A DNA stretch of 64,000 nt. Origin: Hyphomicrobium sp. (GTDB taxonomy: Bacteria > Pseudomonadota > Alphaproteobacteria > Rhizobiales > Hyphomicrobiaceae). Where the stretch lies: contig PERL01000004.1 in NCBI GenBank assembly GCA_002928735.1, forward strand, positions 186,001 through 250,000. The letters run 5' to 3'. The notes under the pieces were generated by a model. It saw only the letters and a list, made by a program, of their open reading frames with translations. It did not search any database and was not told the DNA's origin. A program made the translations under genes and the position numbers. Numbering within the stretch: position 1 is the first letter of the stretch; every line of letters starts with the position of its first letter. Below are positions 7,195-16,761 of the stretch, piece by piece.

Positions 7195-9036
7195 ATGGCG
7201 TTCTCCTCGAACCCGGATGACAGCGAATGTGATGTTGCCGCCATGCGCGCGCAGGTGCGGCGCATATCTGAGAGCGCTGCCTTTAAGCACTCTGAGCGCC
7301 GCCAGAATTTTTTGCGTTATATCGTGGAAGAAGCGCTCGCCGGACGCGCAGACCGGTTGAAGGGATATGTCATCGCGACCGAGGTTTTCGGACGTCCCGC
7401 ATCCTTCGATCCCCAAATCGATCCAATTGTTCGCATCGAAGCGGGACGGCTGCGCGACAAACTGCACGAGTACTACGCAACCGAAGGTCGCGCGGATACC
7501 ATCGTAATCGATCTGCCGAAAGGCTCGTACGTCCCGGCCGTCAGAATAGCGGAGAGAGCGTCCGCTCAAGAACACGAAGGCGACACCACAGCGGACGGGC
7601 ATGAAACTCCGCCGATCACCGTTTCAAACGGCTTGGACTCCACAACATCCGCAGTCGATAGCGGGATCATGCAGCCCGGTCGTGCAGCCGTTGTCGGCGG
7701 CTTGATCTGCATCTTGCTTGGTTTCTGGAGCCTGTGGAACGGCGCTCTCCAGCGGCATGGCGTCCTTGATCGGCCATCGCTTGCGGTCCTTCCGTTCGAG
7801 AACATTGGCGACGACTCGAAATGGAACCGGTTTGCCGATGGATTGACCGAAGACATCATCGCCGATCTTGCGCACTCCCGGGATTTGATCGTGATCGCGC
7901 GCAGTTCGACGCAGCGCTACAAAGCGCTGCGAACCGATGCCCGCGAAGTCGGCCGGGACCTTGGCGTCAAATATGTGCTCGAAGGCAGCATCCAGACGGT
8001 TCGCGAGCGCATTCGCGTGACGGCAAAGCTGATTGAAACGAAGTCGGGCAGCCACGTCTGGTCGGAACGCTACGACCGGCAAGCAGGCGACCTCTTTTCC
8101 GTTCAAAACGAGGTAACCCAGAGCATCGCAGCGGCGCTCGGCAGCTATTCGGGTGCGGTGGCCGAGGCCGAACGCCGGCAAATCCGGCGCAAGCCCCCGG
8201 CCAGCCTGACCGCATATGATAGCTACCTTCTTGGAGTTGAAGCCAAGCACAGGGTAACAAAGGAAAGTCTGTCCGAGGCAGAAGCGCTCCTGACCAAGTC
8301 CATTGAACTCGACCCACAGCTGGCGCGCGCGTACGTCGCTCTTGTCGACACATACTGGTATCAGATCGATCTAGGCCTGACCGGCTCCGTCGCTGAGACA
8401 GCGGGAAAGATGCTCGCGGCAGGTCAGAAGGCGGTGGCGCTCGATCCGGCCGATGGCAGAACACGCTATGCGCTTGGACTTGCAGCCCTCTACAACGGCA
8501 AAGCGGAAGTTGCCGCCACGGAGTTCAAGACAGCAGAAGCGCTTGCGCCGTCGGATGCCGACACGCTCCTGACAATCGCGTGGTCGTTGCCTGGCCTCGG
8601 TCAATCCGATCACGCGGTCGAACTGGCTGAACGCGCGCTCGTCCTCAACCCACATTATCCCGACTGGTACAATCAAGGTCTGAGCTACGTGTATTTCTTC
8701 GGCGGACATTACGGCAAGTCGATCGACTACCGGCTGCTCGTGAAACAACCGTCAGCAATCGACTACGCCTATCTTGCAATAGCCTACGCCCAATTGGGAC
8801 AGATCGAGAAAACGGCCGAAGCGGCAGATGAAGTCCGGCGGAGGTCCCCGTCCTGGATTGCGGAAGTCTATCTGAGCGAGTCGGGAGGCTATCAGGACCG
8901 TGAAGCAGAGAGTTTCACCGAGGGGGCTAGACGGGCAGGGCTCAACGCATGCGCGCCAGCACGATCAATCGTCAATGATCCCAGTTTTATCCCCGTTAAA
9001 TCCTGCAACGAGTGGCGCGCCAAGCTTCCAGGTTGA
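7195..9036 (+). CDS. TolB/FlgO-like and TPR membrane protein
   Basis: 613 aa with an AAGGAAGG ribosome site. Residues about 15-120 form a conserved N-terminal module (RQNFLRYIVEEALAGRADRL; DPIVRIEAGRLRDKLHEYY) common in Hyphomicrobiales proteins often labelled adenylate cyclase, although no cyclase domain is present. One membrane helix follows (about 162-180), then a TolB-N/FlgO-like domain (SLAVLPFENIG, GLTEDIIADLA, YVLEGSIQ) and C-terminal TPR repeats (from about 370). It is probably a membrane-anchored signalling or scaffold protein with its C-terminal part outside the cytoplasm. The gene looks less GC-rich than its neighbours, which may reflect transfer. Confidence 0.8.
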   Translation: MAFSSNPDDSECDVAAMRAQVRRISESAAFKHSERRQNFLRYIVEEALAGRADRLKGYVIATEVFGRPASFDPQIDPIVRIEAGRLRDKLHEYYATEGRADTIVIDLPKGSYVPAVRIAERASAQEHEGDTTADGHETPPITVSNGLDSTTSAVDSGIMQPGRAAVVGGLICILLGFWSLWNGALQRHGVLDRPSLAVLPFENIGDDSKWNRFADGLTEDIIADLAHSRDLIVIARSSTQRYKALRTDAREVGRDLGVKYVLEGSIQTVRERIRVTAKLIETKSGSHVWSERYDRQAGDLFSVQNEVTQSIAAALGSYSGAVAEAERRQIRRKPPASLTAYDSYLLGVEAKHRVTKESLSEAEALLTKSIELDPQLARAYVALVDTYWYQIDLGLTGSVAETAGKMLAAGQKAVALDPADGRTRYALGLAALYNGKAEVAATEFKTAEALAPSDADTLLTIAWSLPGLGQSDHAVELAERALVLNPHYPDWYNQGLSYVYFFGGHYGKSIDYRLLVKQPSAIDYAYLAIAYAQLGQIEKTAEAADEVRRRSPSWIAEVYLSESGGYQDREAESFTEGARRAGLNACAPARSIVNDPSFIPVKSCNEWRAKLPG

Positions 9037-9114
9037 CGAGTGCACCTCACGTCTACTTTCGGCCCTGCGCAGAAAGGCCGTCTTCAACGTGTAGAGTTTG
9101 CACATTGCACGGCC

Positions 9115-10308
9115 TCACGCCCTCAATCGCGCATGCGTCGCGTAATCCAGCACCACATCGGCTGCCAACGCGCTCGGCCGTTTGCCGCCCGTCGCGATCC
9201 GCTCCGGTATGCGCACCAGCGCGTCGACTTGCAGCCGCCGTTCCGGTCCATGCATCAGCAATGGCGCAAGCGCTCCGCTCATCTTCTCCGGCGTCGCATT
9301 CTCCTGCAGAAACTCAGGATAGATATTCTCGTCCGCCACGAGATTGGCGAGCACGACCGACCGCACTTTCAAGAGAAACCGCATGCGCGAGGCGACCGCA
9401 TCGACTTTGTAGGCAACGATCGCCGGCGTGCCGCTGAGCCCCAACTCCAGCGTCACCGTGCCCGACGCGGCGAGAGCCGCATCCGCCAACCGGAACGCAG
9501 CGAACTTGTCCGCCTCGCCCTCGACGAACCGCACCGGCACATCCCAGCTCTTCAGCGCCGCCTCGACGAGCCCCCGCACCGACGGCACCACCGGCAGCAA
9601 AACCTCCAAACCGTCCGGCATCGCATCGCGAACGCGCCGCACCGTCTCCCCGAACGGCCCCATCAGCCGCGTGACCTCCGACGCCCGGCTCCCCGGCAGC
9701 ACCACGAGCACGCGCTTCTTCGCATCAAGCCCCAACCGCGCACTGAGGCCCGCGCCATCCTGCGCCCGGATCCAATCCACCCGCTCACTCAGCGAATGCC
9801 CAACATAGGTGCACGCCGGCCCGCCCAAGCGAACATGCGCATCGGGCTCGAACGGCAACAGCGCCAGCACATGATCCACATAGGCGCGCATTTTCTTCGC
9901 CCGCCCCGGCCGCCACGCCCACACGCTCGGGCTCACATAATCGATTACCGGAACCTGCGGCAGCCGCTGGCGAATGCGCTTGGCAATGGGATGCGTGAAC
10001 TCCGGACTGTCGATGATAACGACCACATCTGGCCCCACCGCCACCGCATCCCGCACCGTCTGATGCACGCGGTCGATCAAGCGCGGCAGCTGCTTGGCAA
10101 TGTTGATCGGCCCCATGACGGCCACGTCGGAGAGCGGGAACAACGAGACCAGCCCTTCGCGCGCCATCTCCTCACCGCCAACGCCATCGAACACGACGCC
10201 CGCGCCAAGCCGCGCCTTGATCTCCGCCATCAGCTTCGCGCCCAGCGCATCGCCCGAGTGTTCGCCCGCAATGAGATAGAGCCTGAGCGGCCGCCCGCGC
10301 TCCGCCAT
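9115..10308 (-). CDS. lpxB: Lipid-A-disaccharide synthase LpxB
   Basis: 397 aa. GT-B glycosyltransferase (family GT19) that joins UDP-2,3-diacylglucosamine and lipid X to give the lipid A disaccharide at the inner membrane. The N-terminus LYLIAGEHSGDALGAKLM is the family signature; later VVIDSPEFTHPIAKRIR and YVSPSVWAWRPGRAKKM are also typical. The start ATG at 10308 overlaps the lpxI stop by one base (TGATG); a GTG three bases upstream is an alternative. It is the last gene of the lpxD-fabZ-lpxA-lpxI-lpxB run and converges on the TPR gene. Confidence 0.96.
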   Translation of the reverse strand: MAERGRPLRLYLIAGEHSGDALGAKLMAEIKARLGAGVVFDGVGGEEMAREGLVSLFPLSDVAVMGPINIAKQLPRLIDRVHQTVRDAVAVGPDVVVIIDSPEFTHPIAKRIRQRLPQVPVIDYVSPSVWAWRPGRAKKMRAYVDHVLALLPFEPDAHVRLGGPACTYVGHSLSERVDWIRAQDGAGLSARLGLDAKKRVLVVLPGSRASEVTRLMGPFGETVRRVRDAMPDGLEVLLPVVPSVRGLVEAALKSWDVPVRFVEGEADKFAAFRLADAALAASGTVTLELGLSGTPAIVAYKVDAVASRMRFLLKVRSVVLANLVADENIYPEFLQENATPEKMSGALAPLLMHGPERRLQVDALVRIPERIATGGKRPSALAADVVLDYATHARLRA

Positions 10309-11513
10309 CACGCATCCCTCCCGCCAACCTCAACAGCTAATCCCGCAGCCCGCGCACGCTCGGCAATCCCCGGCGCATCGGCTCCTGCTACGATCCGCTC
10401 ATATCCCGCATCCGCCGCTGCTGTGATGACCGCCTGATCCAAATCGCCGAGCGCGCGAACCGCTAATGCCCCGCGCCGCTTCTTGCTCTTGCCCCACTGC
10501 CGCCGCCCCGCCGCCCGCCCGACGAGATCAGCCAATCCTTCGCCGGCCTCCACGGCCAGCACATGCCGCCGCACGACCACCACGCCGCGCGATTGCACCT
10601 GCGGCGCCAACGCATCGAGCAACGCCAACCCGATCGCGCCATCGTCGGGCAACGCCGTCTTCGTCACGCGCTCCACGGCCCCCGCATCCATCCCCGCGAT
10701 GAAAACACCCGCCGCATCCGCAGCATCCAACATGTCCCCGCGCTGCGCTGCCAGCGTCGCCCCCGCCTGCACCGCGATCCCGTCGAGCCCCGCCGCCACG
10801 ATGCCCGCAATCGTGTTGACACCAATCGCCGGCATATCGACCCGCAACTCCTGCCCCGGCTTCGGCCACTTCACGAGGACCCCGCCCCGCGCACCGCCGC
10901 GCCGCGCGGCGACGCGCTTGAGCATCGCGTCCGTCCCTTCCGCGCCTTCGATGGCGAGAACCTCGCCACCCGCGACAACCACTGCCTGCCCGACATCGAA
11001 CGGCGCCAGCTGTCCCACCACCGAACGCCCGATCTCGAAGTCGGCCCGCGCGGCCTCCGACAGATCCACCCGACCATACGCGCCCGCGCCGATGACAAGC
11101 ACAGGCGCCACCTCCGCCGGCCCGCGAACCCGAAACCCATGCCCCTCGAAGAAACCCACGACCCGGCGCAGAACGCTGTCGTCCCCGCCCGCTTTGATGA
11201 TGCGATAAATGCGCGGCAGGTTCGTCCAAAAGCCCAGATCCGTGCGGATCGCGCGCAGATCCGGCCGCGTCACGCTGCCGACGATCACCAGATCGGTCAC
11301 GCCCTTACTCTTGAATGTGCGGATCAGCTGCCCAATGCGGCCCCAGTTCACGAGCGTAAAATCATGCCCCGCGAAATCGCGCGAACGAACCTCGCCTTCA
11401 AGCCCGACAATGACCGGGTCCTGCCCCGCAGCATGCAGCACGTCCGCGATCTCGCGCGGCAGCGTTCCCCCGCCCGCCAGAATGCCGACGACGGTTTTCG
11501 CAACCCGATCCAT
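10308..11513 (-). CDS. lpxI: UDP-2,3-diacylglucosamine pyrophosphatase LpxI with duplicated C-terminal domain
   Basis: 401 aa, about 115 longer than usual LpxI (roughly 270-290 aa). Residues 5-135 are the LpxI N domain (GILAGGGTLPREIADVLHAAG); residues about 155-275 are the C domain (DUF1009) with RVDMPAIGVNTIAGI, which holds the conserved Asp (226). Residues about 289-398 look like a second, decayed C domain: AIGLALLDALAP against EIGRSVVGQLAP, GVVVVRRHVLAVEAGEG against AVVVAGGEVLAIEGAEG. LpxI cleaves UDP-diacylglucosamine to lipid X, replacing LpxH in alphaproteobacteria. It lies between lpxA and lpxB as usual. Confidence 0.93.
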   Translation of the reverse strand: MDRVAKTVVGILAGGGTLPREIADVLHAAGQDPVIVGLEGEVRSRDFAGHDFTLVNWGRIGQLIRTFKSKGVTDLVIVGSVTRPDLRAIRTDLGFWTNLPRIYRIIKAGGDDSVLRRVVGFFEGHGFRVRGPAEVAPVLVIGAGAYGRVDLSEAARADFEIGRSVVGQLAPFDVGQAVVVAGGEVLAIEGAEGTDAMLKRVAARRGGARGGVLVKWPKPGQELRVDMPAIGVNTIAGIVAAGLDGIAVQAGATLAAQRGDMLDAADAAGVFIAGMDAGAVERVTKTALPDDGAIGLALLDALAPQVQSRGVVVVRRHVLAVEAGEGLADLVGRAAGRRQWGKSKKRRGALAVRALGDLDQAVITAAADAGYERIVAGADAPGIAERARAAGLAVEVGGRDA

Positions 11514-11530
11514 GAGACAGGCCTTCCGTG

Positions 11531-12337
11531 TCAGGCCTCGGCAGCGCCCTTAGGCGTGCACAACGAGCGCTTGCCGCCCTGGCGAATGAATTCGACGATC
11601 TCGACGACGATGGGGTGGTCTTGGAATTCTTGAGCCACGTCTTCCACGCGCTCCAGTAGCGTGCCTTCCTGCGCGAACATCAAGCGATAGGCGCGGCGTA
11701 AATCATGGATCTGCGCACGGCTAAAACCACGCCGCTGCAAACCAATGATGTTCAAACCCGAAAGATAGGCCCGGTTCCCCAGCGCCATGCCATACGGGAT
11801 GAGATCATGTTCCAGCCCCGACATCCCGCCGACAAAAGCATGTGGCCCGACACGCGCGAACTGAATGACCGCCGCCCCGCCTCCGATGATGACGTAGTCG
11901 CCGACCGTGCAATGCCCAGCCAGCATCACGTTATTCGAAAACACGACATTGTTGCCGACCCGGCAATCGTGCCCGACATGGCTGTTGGCGAGAAACGCGC
12001 ACCGGTCGCCCACCGTCGTCACCATGCCCCCGCCCTCGGTGCCGGGGTTCATCGTGACACCTTCGCGGATCAGGCAATCGCTACCAATCGACAGCGTCGA
12101 AGGCTCGCCCTTGAATTTCAAATCCTGCGGCTGATGCCCGATGGAGGCGAACGGATAGATCTTGGTCCTGGCGCCGATCGTCGTGCGCCCCGCCACCGCG
12201 ACGTGGCTCAACAATTCCACCCCGTCGCCCAACTCGGCGTCCGGCCCCACTGTGCAGAAGGGGCCGATCTTCACGTTCGAGCCAAGCCGCGCTTCGGGGG
12301 CAACGACAGACGAGGAATGAATTTCTGGTTTTGACAT
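11531..12337 (-). CDS. lpxA: UDP-N-acetylglucosamine acyltransferase LpxA
   Basis: 268 aa. First committed enzyme of lipid A synthesis: transfers 3-hydroxyacyl from ACP to UDP-GlcNAc. The left-handed beta-helix hexapeptide pattern runs through the first 190 residues, and the catalytic region LANSHVGHDCRVGNNVVFSN contains the expected histidine. The C-terminal helical part (LRRAYRLMFAQEGTLLERVE) is also typical. The start overlaps the last base of fabZ (12337), indicating coupling. Confidence 0.97.
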   Translation of the reverse strand: MSKPEIHSSSVVAPEARLGSNVKIGPFCTVGPDAELGDGVELLSHVAVAGRTTIGARTKIYPFASIGHQPQDLKFKGEPSTLSIGSDCLIREGVTMNPGTEGGGMVTTVGDRCAFLANSHVGHDCRVGNNVVFSNNVMLAGHCTVGDYVIIGGGAAVIQFARVGPHAFVGGMSGLEHDLIPYGMALGNRAYLSGLNIIGLQRRGFSRAQIHDLRRAYRLMFAQEGTLLERVEDVAQEFQDHPIVVEIVEFIRQGGKRSLCTPKGAAEA

Positions 12338-12837
12338 CAGCTCTTCGAGGCCGCGAACGCGCGGGCGTCCGCCGAGTCGGCGAGCATCGCGCTGATTTCC
12401 GCTTCAGCCACAACCGCACCATCGACCCGCGCCTCTCCGTAGAAGCGCCAGACGCGGCCGCGATTGCGGATCTTGCGCACATGATAGTGCAGCTGATCGC
12501 CCGGCAATACCGGCTTGCGGAACTTCGCCTTGTCTATCCCCATGAAGTACACGAGTTCGGCTTTGTAATCCTCGCCCAAACTCGACACGCACAGCGCGCC
12601 CGCCGTCTGCGCCAATCCCTCGATGATCAGCACGCCCGGCATCACCGGGTACTGCGGAAAATGCCCCTGGAAGAATGGCTCGTTGATCGTCACGTTCTTG
12701 AGGCCGACGCAGCTCTCGTCACCGTTCATGTCATACATGCGGTCGAGCAGCAGGAACGGATAGCGATGCGGCAGATACTGCATCACCTTGGCAATATCGG
12801 CCGTCCCGAGCTTCTTCATCTGTGTCTTGTCGTCCAT
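12337..12837 (-). CDS. fabZ: 3-hydroxyacyl-[acyl-carrier-protein] dehydratase FabZ
   Basis: 166 aa, hot-dog fold. Catalytic His in [15 protein letters not shown] and Glu in [13 protein letters not shown], with [14 protein letters not shown] between them, are the FabZ hallmarks. It dehydrates 3-hydroxyacyl-ACP in fatty acid elongation and competes with LpxA for 3-hydroxyacyl-ACP, which explains its conserved place between lpxD and lpxA. Confidence 0.97.
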   Translation of the reverse strand: MDDKTQMKKLGTADIAKVMQYLPHRYPFLLLDRMYDMNGDESCVGLKNVTINEPFFQGHFPQYPVMPGVLIIEGLAQTAGALCVSSLGEDYKAELVYFMGIDKAKFRKPVLPGDQLHYHVRKIRNRGRVWRFYGEARVDGAVVAEAEISAMLADSADARAFAASKS

Positions 12838-12936
12838 CGTCCTCTCGCTCCGCCAGCGTCCAACGCGCCGCTACATCCGCTCATTCGGTCATTAGGCCTC
12901 ATACAGCGGACTTCGTGAGGCGTGCCGCCCGGCCCG

Positions 12937-13986
12937 TCAACCGCCCTCAGCGTCGCTTGGCTCCCCTTTGCGGGCCGCCAGCCGCGACAGAATGGCAAGT
13001 TCCCGCGCCCACTGCTTCAATGGACGCGCCGGCGTCCCGCCCACGGCCACCCCGGCCGGCACATCCTCTTTGGGATGCGATGCCCCGGCCACCTGGGCCC
13101 CGCTGCCGATCTTGATATGGCCGACCGTGCCCGATTGCCCGCCCATCACGACGAAATCGCCAAGCTCCGTGGAGCCCGAAATCCCCGTGTGCGCCACGAT
13201 CACGCAATGCCGTCCGATGACGACGTTGTGCCCGATCTGGACCAGATTATCAATTTTGGTCCCCTCGCCGATGATCGTATCCTTAAGAGCGCCACGGTCG
13301 ATGGTCGTGTTCGCCCCGATCTCGACGTTGTCCTGGATCACGACGCGCCCGATTTGCGGCACTTTCAGATGCCCCTCGCGCCCCATCGCGAACCCGAACC
13401 CGTCCTGGCCTATTCTAGCCCCCGCATGAATGATCACCCGGTCGCCGACGAGTGAATGCACCAGCGTCGACTGCGGACCGATGTAGCAGTCCCGCCCGAT
13501 GGCGACGCGAAACCCCACGACGGCGCCGGCAGCGACCCGGCTTCCCCGCCCGATCATCGCCTCCGGCCCGACGATCGCGCCCGGCTCGATCACGACGCCC
13601 GTTTCGATCTGCGCTGAAGGATCGACCGCCGCCCCGCTGGGCCCAATCGCCGCCTTGGGCTGCATCGCGTCGGGGTAGAACGTCTGCAAAGCCAGCGCGA
13701 ACGCCCGGTAGGGAACCTTCGTGACCAATGCCGCCGCATGCTGCGGCACACGCGCGGCAAACGCCGGCTGCACGAACACAAAGCCCGCCGCCGTGCGCTC
13801 AAGTTGCGGCAAATATTTGCGGTTATCGAGAAACGACACATCCCCGGCACCGGCGTCCGACAGCGCCCGCACGTCGGCAATAGCCCGCGTGCCGTCGGCA
13901 CCGTCCGCCAACTGCGAGTCCGTCAGCCGCGCCAGATCGGCGGCCGGTATGGGACCCCTGTTCTCGAAAAATCCCGGATGCAGCAT
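12937..13986 (-). CDS. lpxD: UDP-3-O-acylglucosamine N-acyltransferase LpxD
   Basis: 349 aa from the ATG at 13986, which has GAGGG 9 bp upstream; an in-frame start 36 bp further up lacks a good site. The N-terminal uridine-binding domain contains [16 protein letters not shown]; the hexapeptide beta-helix follows, with [20 protein letters not shown] near the active site, whose histidine is in QIGHNVVIG. It adds the second hydroxyacyl chain to the lipid A precursor. A terminator separates it from bamA, so lpxD probably begins a new transcript; the skp/ompH gene often found between them is absent. Confidence 0.96.
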   Translation of the reverse strand: MLHPGFFENRGPIPAADLARLTDSQLADGADGTRAIADVRALSDAGAGDVSFLDNRKYLPQLERTAAGFVFVQPAFAARVPQHAAALVTKVPYRAFALALQTFYPDAMQPKAAIGPSGAAVDPSAQIETGVVIEPGAIVGPEAMIGRGSRVAAGAVVGFRVAIGRDCYIGPQSTLVHSLVGDRVIIHAGARIGQDGFGFAMGREGHLKVPQIGRVVIQDNVEIGANTTIDRGALKDTIIGEGTKIDNLVQIGHNVVIGRHCVIVAHTGISGSTELGDFVVMGGQSGTVGHIKIGSGAQVAGASHPKEDVPAGVAVGGTPARPLKQWARELAILSRLAARKGEPSDAEGG

Positions 13987-14080
13987 CGGCGAAAACCCTC
14001 TTCGGCAGACAAACGCGGCCAAAGCCGGAAAGTGTCCGCCCAGTACGTTCTAGCACTATAGAGCCGCGCGCGTTCCGATC

Positions 14081-14114
14081 AACAAAACGGCGGCGCTGAG
14101 ACAGCGCCGCCGTT
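14081..14114 (-). terminator. Rho-independent terminator of bamA
   Basis: Read on the minus strand, a perfect 13-bp stem (AACGGCGGCGCTG and complement) with a 3-nt loop is followed by TTTTGTT. It lies just after the bamA stop and before lpxD. Confidence 0.85.
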
Positions 14115-14150
14115 GAAATCAGGTGTTGATGGATCGCGGCCAGAGCCGGA

Positions 14151-16541
14151 TCAGAACTTGGTCGACGCTCCGAACCGCAACTGCTGGGTCTCGTCGAACG
14201 ATTCCTTCTCCAGAGCCTCGGCGTAGTCCACACGCAGCGGACCAACCGGCGAGTTCCAGAGCAAGCTCACGCCGACAGCGGCACGGATGGAGCTTTCGTC
14301 CCGAATTACAAGACCAGGGATGCCGTCGAGATTGTCCGGGGTACCCCACAGCGAACCAGCATCAGCGAAGACAGCGCCGCTGATACCAAGATCATCCGGG
14401 ATAAAGGGAAGAGGGAACCGAACCTCTGCCGTGGCCGCCCAGTAGTTCTGACCACCAATGGCATCGCCGTTTGCATCGCGAGGACCGTAACCAGCCCGAT
14501 CGAAACCACGCACAGTTTCACCACCGCGGAAGTAGAGATCGAGCAGGCGAACATCGTCACCACCCCAACCCTGAACCGTGCCAGCAACAGCGCGTCCAAT
14601 AAGAGTGATTTTATCGGTTACCGGGTAGTAAGCGCGGCCCTCGCCCTGAACGCGGACGTAGTTCACGTCGCCGCCGAGCCCAGCAAAGTCCGTCGAAAGC
14701 TGCATCCAATAGCCGCTCGTAGGGTTCCGCGGATGGTTGCGCTTGTCATACGTCAGCGAGGTACCCACCGACGACGTCCAGTAAGCTTCGTCCTGACAAA
14801 CAGGATCCGCACCATTCGTAAGGACGGTATCACCGCAGGCCTGCTTCACAGCGAGAGACGAATTGGCGTTAACATCAAAAATCTCATCGCGCTTTAGCGT
14901 ATAGCCCAGCTGCATCCACATTTCTTCCGCCAGCGGGAAGCCGACGCGAAGCGTGGCGCCAGATGACCGGCTCGAGAATCCCGAGTCTTCCTGCTGATCG
15001 AGTTCCTTATGGAAGAGGTCAAAACCGGCCGAGAGGTTACGATCAAGGAAGCGCGGTTCCGTGAACGACAGGTCAACCTGCATGCGCTCGACAGAACCCG
15101 CGAGCTTCAGGCGGAGGAACTGCCCGTTGCCCATGAAGTTGCGCTCGGTAATCGATACGTCGCCGATGATGCCTTCGTTGGTCGAGAAGCCGGCACCGAA
15201 CGACAGTTCGCCCGTCGACTGTTCTTCCACTTCAACGTCAAGAACAACGCGGTCAGGCGACGAACCCGGGCGGCGCTTCACGTCGGCCGTCTTGAAGATG
15301 CCGAGGCCCGACAGACGCTTCTTGGCGCGGTCAACCAGCAGCGGATTGTAGGCATCACCTTCCGCCAAGCGGAACTCGCGGCGGATCACGAAATCCTTGG
15401 TGCGCGTGTTGCCGATGACGTTGATGCGCTCGATATAAACCCGCGGACCTTCGTCGATGGCATAAACAACCCCGATGGTCTGAGTCGCCGGATCAGGCGT
15501 GGCGCGCGGACGGACGCGGGCAAACGGGAACCCCTGCTCTGCCGTCGCCAGCGTCAAACGCTCAACCGTCTTGTCGATGTTCTGCGCGTTGTACGTGTCG
15601 CCCTGATAGGTGATGACCTCACCATTCAACGCCGAAGCATTGAGTTCCGGCAGGCCATTCTCAACCGTCACGGCGCCGAAGTTGTAGGGCAGCCCCTCTT
15701 CGACGGCGAACGTGATCACGAAGCCCGACCCGTCGCGGTCAAGATCAGCCTGCGCAGCGGTGACGCGCGCATCGGCATAACCGTTCTTCATGTAAAACTG
15801 GCGCAGCAATTCCCGATCGAGGTTCATACGATCCGGATCGTAGATGCTGGTGCCCTTGAGGAAGTCGAACCAGCCCTGCTGCGTCGTCGAGATGATGTCG
15901 CGCAACTGCTGATCGGTGAACGCGCTGTTGCCGACGAAGTTGACGCCCTTAACCTTGGTCGCGCCACCTTCCACGATTTCGAACACCACGTTCACGCGGC
16001 TCTGTTCGAGTTCGATGATCTTCGGCTCGACGGACGCCGCAAAGCGCCCCTGGCGCGTGTAAACGTCCAAAATGCGCTGCACGTCAGACTGGGCGCGGGC
16101 GCGAGTGAAGACAGAGCGCGGCTTCAACTGAACTTCGTTGCGCAGCGTATCCGTGTCGACTTCGCTATTGCCCTCGAAGGCCACCTGATTGACGACCGGG
16201 TTCTCAAGCACGCGGACGATGACGCCGTTGCCGGCATTGTCGATGGCAACATCGGCGAACAACCCCGTCGAGAACAACGCCTTCAACGAAGCATCGACTT
16301 TCGCCGGATCGTAAGCATCACCGACGCTGAATTGGAGATAGGACCGCACCGTGTCGGCTTCGACGCGGCGGTTGCCTTCGACCTCGATGCTGCGCACGAC
16401 GCCCTGGGCCAATGCGGCCGTGGATGCGCCCATGTGCGGAGCAGAGATCTCGATCGCGAGGAACGCCAGAACGGCGGCAAACAGGCGAATGCCCATCAAT
16501 GCCGAGATCCGGGAGAACCCATGACGCGGATCAGCCCTCAT
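14151..16541 (-). CDS. bamA: Outer membrane protein assembly factor BamA
   Basis: 796 aa from the ATG at 16541; a GTG at 16568 or an ATG at 16496 are possible. A signal peptide (hydrophobic FAAVLAFLAIEI, cleavage after STAALA) is followed by five POTRA domains (about 50-440) and a 16-strand barrel. The conserved lid-loop motif is VRGFDRAGYGPRD and the protein ends with an aromatic Phe, as outer-membrane barrels do. BamA inserts outer-membrane proteins. It lies downstream of rseP with a 220-bp gap that could hold a promoter. Confidence 0.96.
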   Translation of the reverse strand: MRADPRHGFSRISALMGIRLFAAVLAFLAIEISAPHMGASTAALAQGVVRSIEVEGNRRVEADTVRSYLQFSVGDAYDPAKVDASLKALFSTGLFADVAIDNAGNGVIVRVLENPVVNQVAFEGNSEVDTDTLRNEVQLKPRSVFTRARAQSDVQRILDVYTRQGRFAASVEPKIIELEQSRVNVVFEIVEGGATKVKGVNFVGNSAFTDQQLRDIISTTQQGWFDFLKGTSIYDPDRMNLDRELLRQFYMKNGYADARVTAAQADLDRDGSGFVITFAVEEGLPYNFGAVTVENGLPELNASALNGEVITYQGDTYNAQNIDKTVERLTLATAEQGFPFARVRPRATPDPATQTIGVVYAIDEGPRVYIERINVIGNTRTKDFVIRREFRLAEGDAYNPLLVDRAKKRLSGLGIFKTADVKRRPGSSPDRVVLDVEVEEQSTGELSFGAGFSTNEGIIGDVSITERNFMGNGQFLRLKLAGSVERMQVDLSFTEPRFLDRNLSAGFDLFHKELDQQEDSGFSSRSSGATLRVGFPLAEEMWMQLGYTLKRDEIFDVNANSSLAVKQACGDTVLTNGADPVCQDEAYWTSSVGTSLTYDKRNHPRNPTSGYWMQLSTDFAGLGGDVNYVRVQGEGRAYYPVTDKITLIGRAVAGTVQGWGGDDVRLLDLYFRGGETVRGFDRAGYGPRDANGDAIGGQNYWAATAEVRFPLPFIPDDLGISGAVFADAGSLWGTPDNLDGIPGLVIRDESSIRAAVGVSLLWNSPVGPLRVDYAEALEKESFDETQQLRFGASTKF

Positions 16542-16761
16542 GCCTATGCCGTTCCCCCTGATCCACACGGTGCCCCTGATGGGCGCTCATGTGTCTGTGA
16601 TGCTCACCGCGTCGATGCCGACGGCATCAGCGGCGTTCAGTGTTCCCACCAGAGCACGAAAAGCCCATGACAGACTCTCCCCGGCTCTAACACCGATCCC
16701 AAGCTTTTAACGATTCAGTTACCCCTCTGGAAGTGGCAAGAATACGTCACCGGGCCCGAAT

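Noticed and set aside
9040-9090. Terminator between the TPR gene and lpxB
   Set aside because: Only a 5-bp CGGCC/GGCCG stem with an 11-nt loop and TCTT; too weak to annotate.
10310-10649. LpxI extension explained as a fusion to an unrelated gene or a lost stop codon
   Set aside because: The extra part resembles the preceding LpxI C domain over its whole length, and it ends in TGATG overlap with lpxB, so duplication fits better.
15009-16670. 553-codon plus-strand open frame opposite bamA
   Set aside because: Antisense shadow of bamA with no domain pattern or ribosome site.
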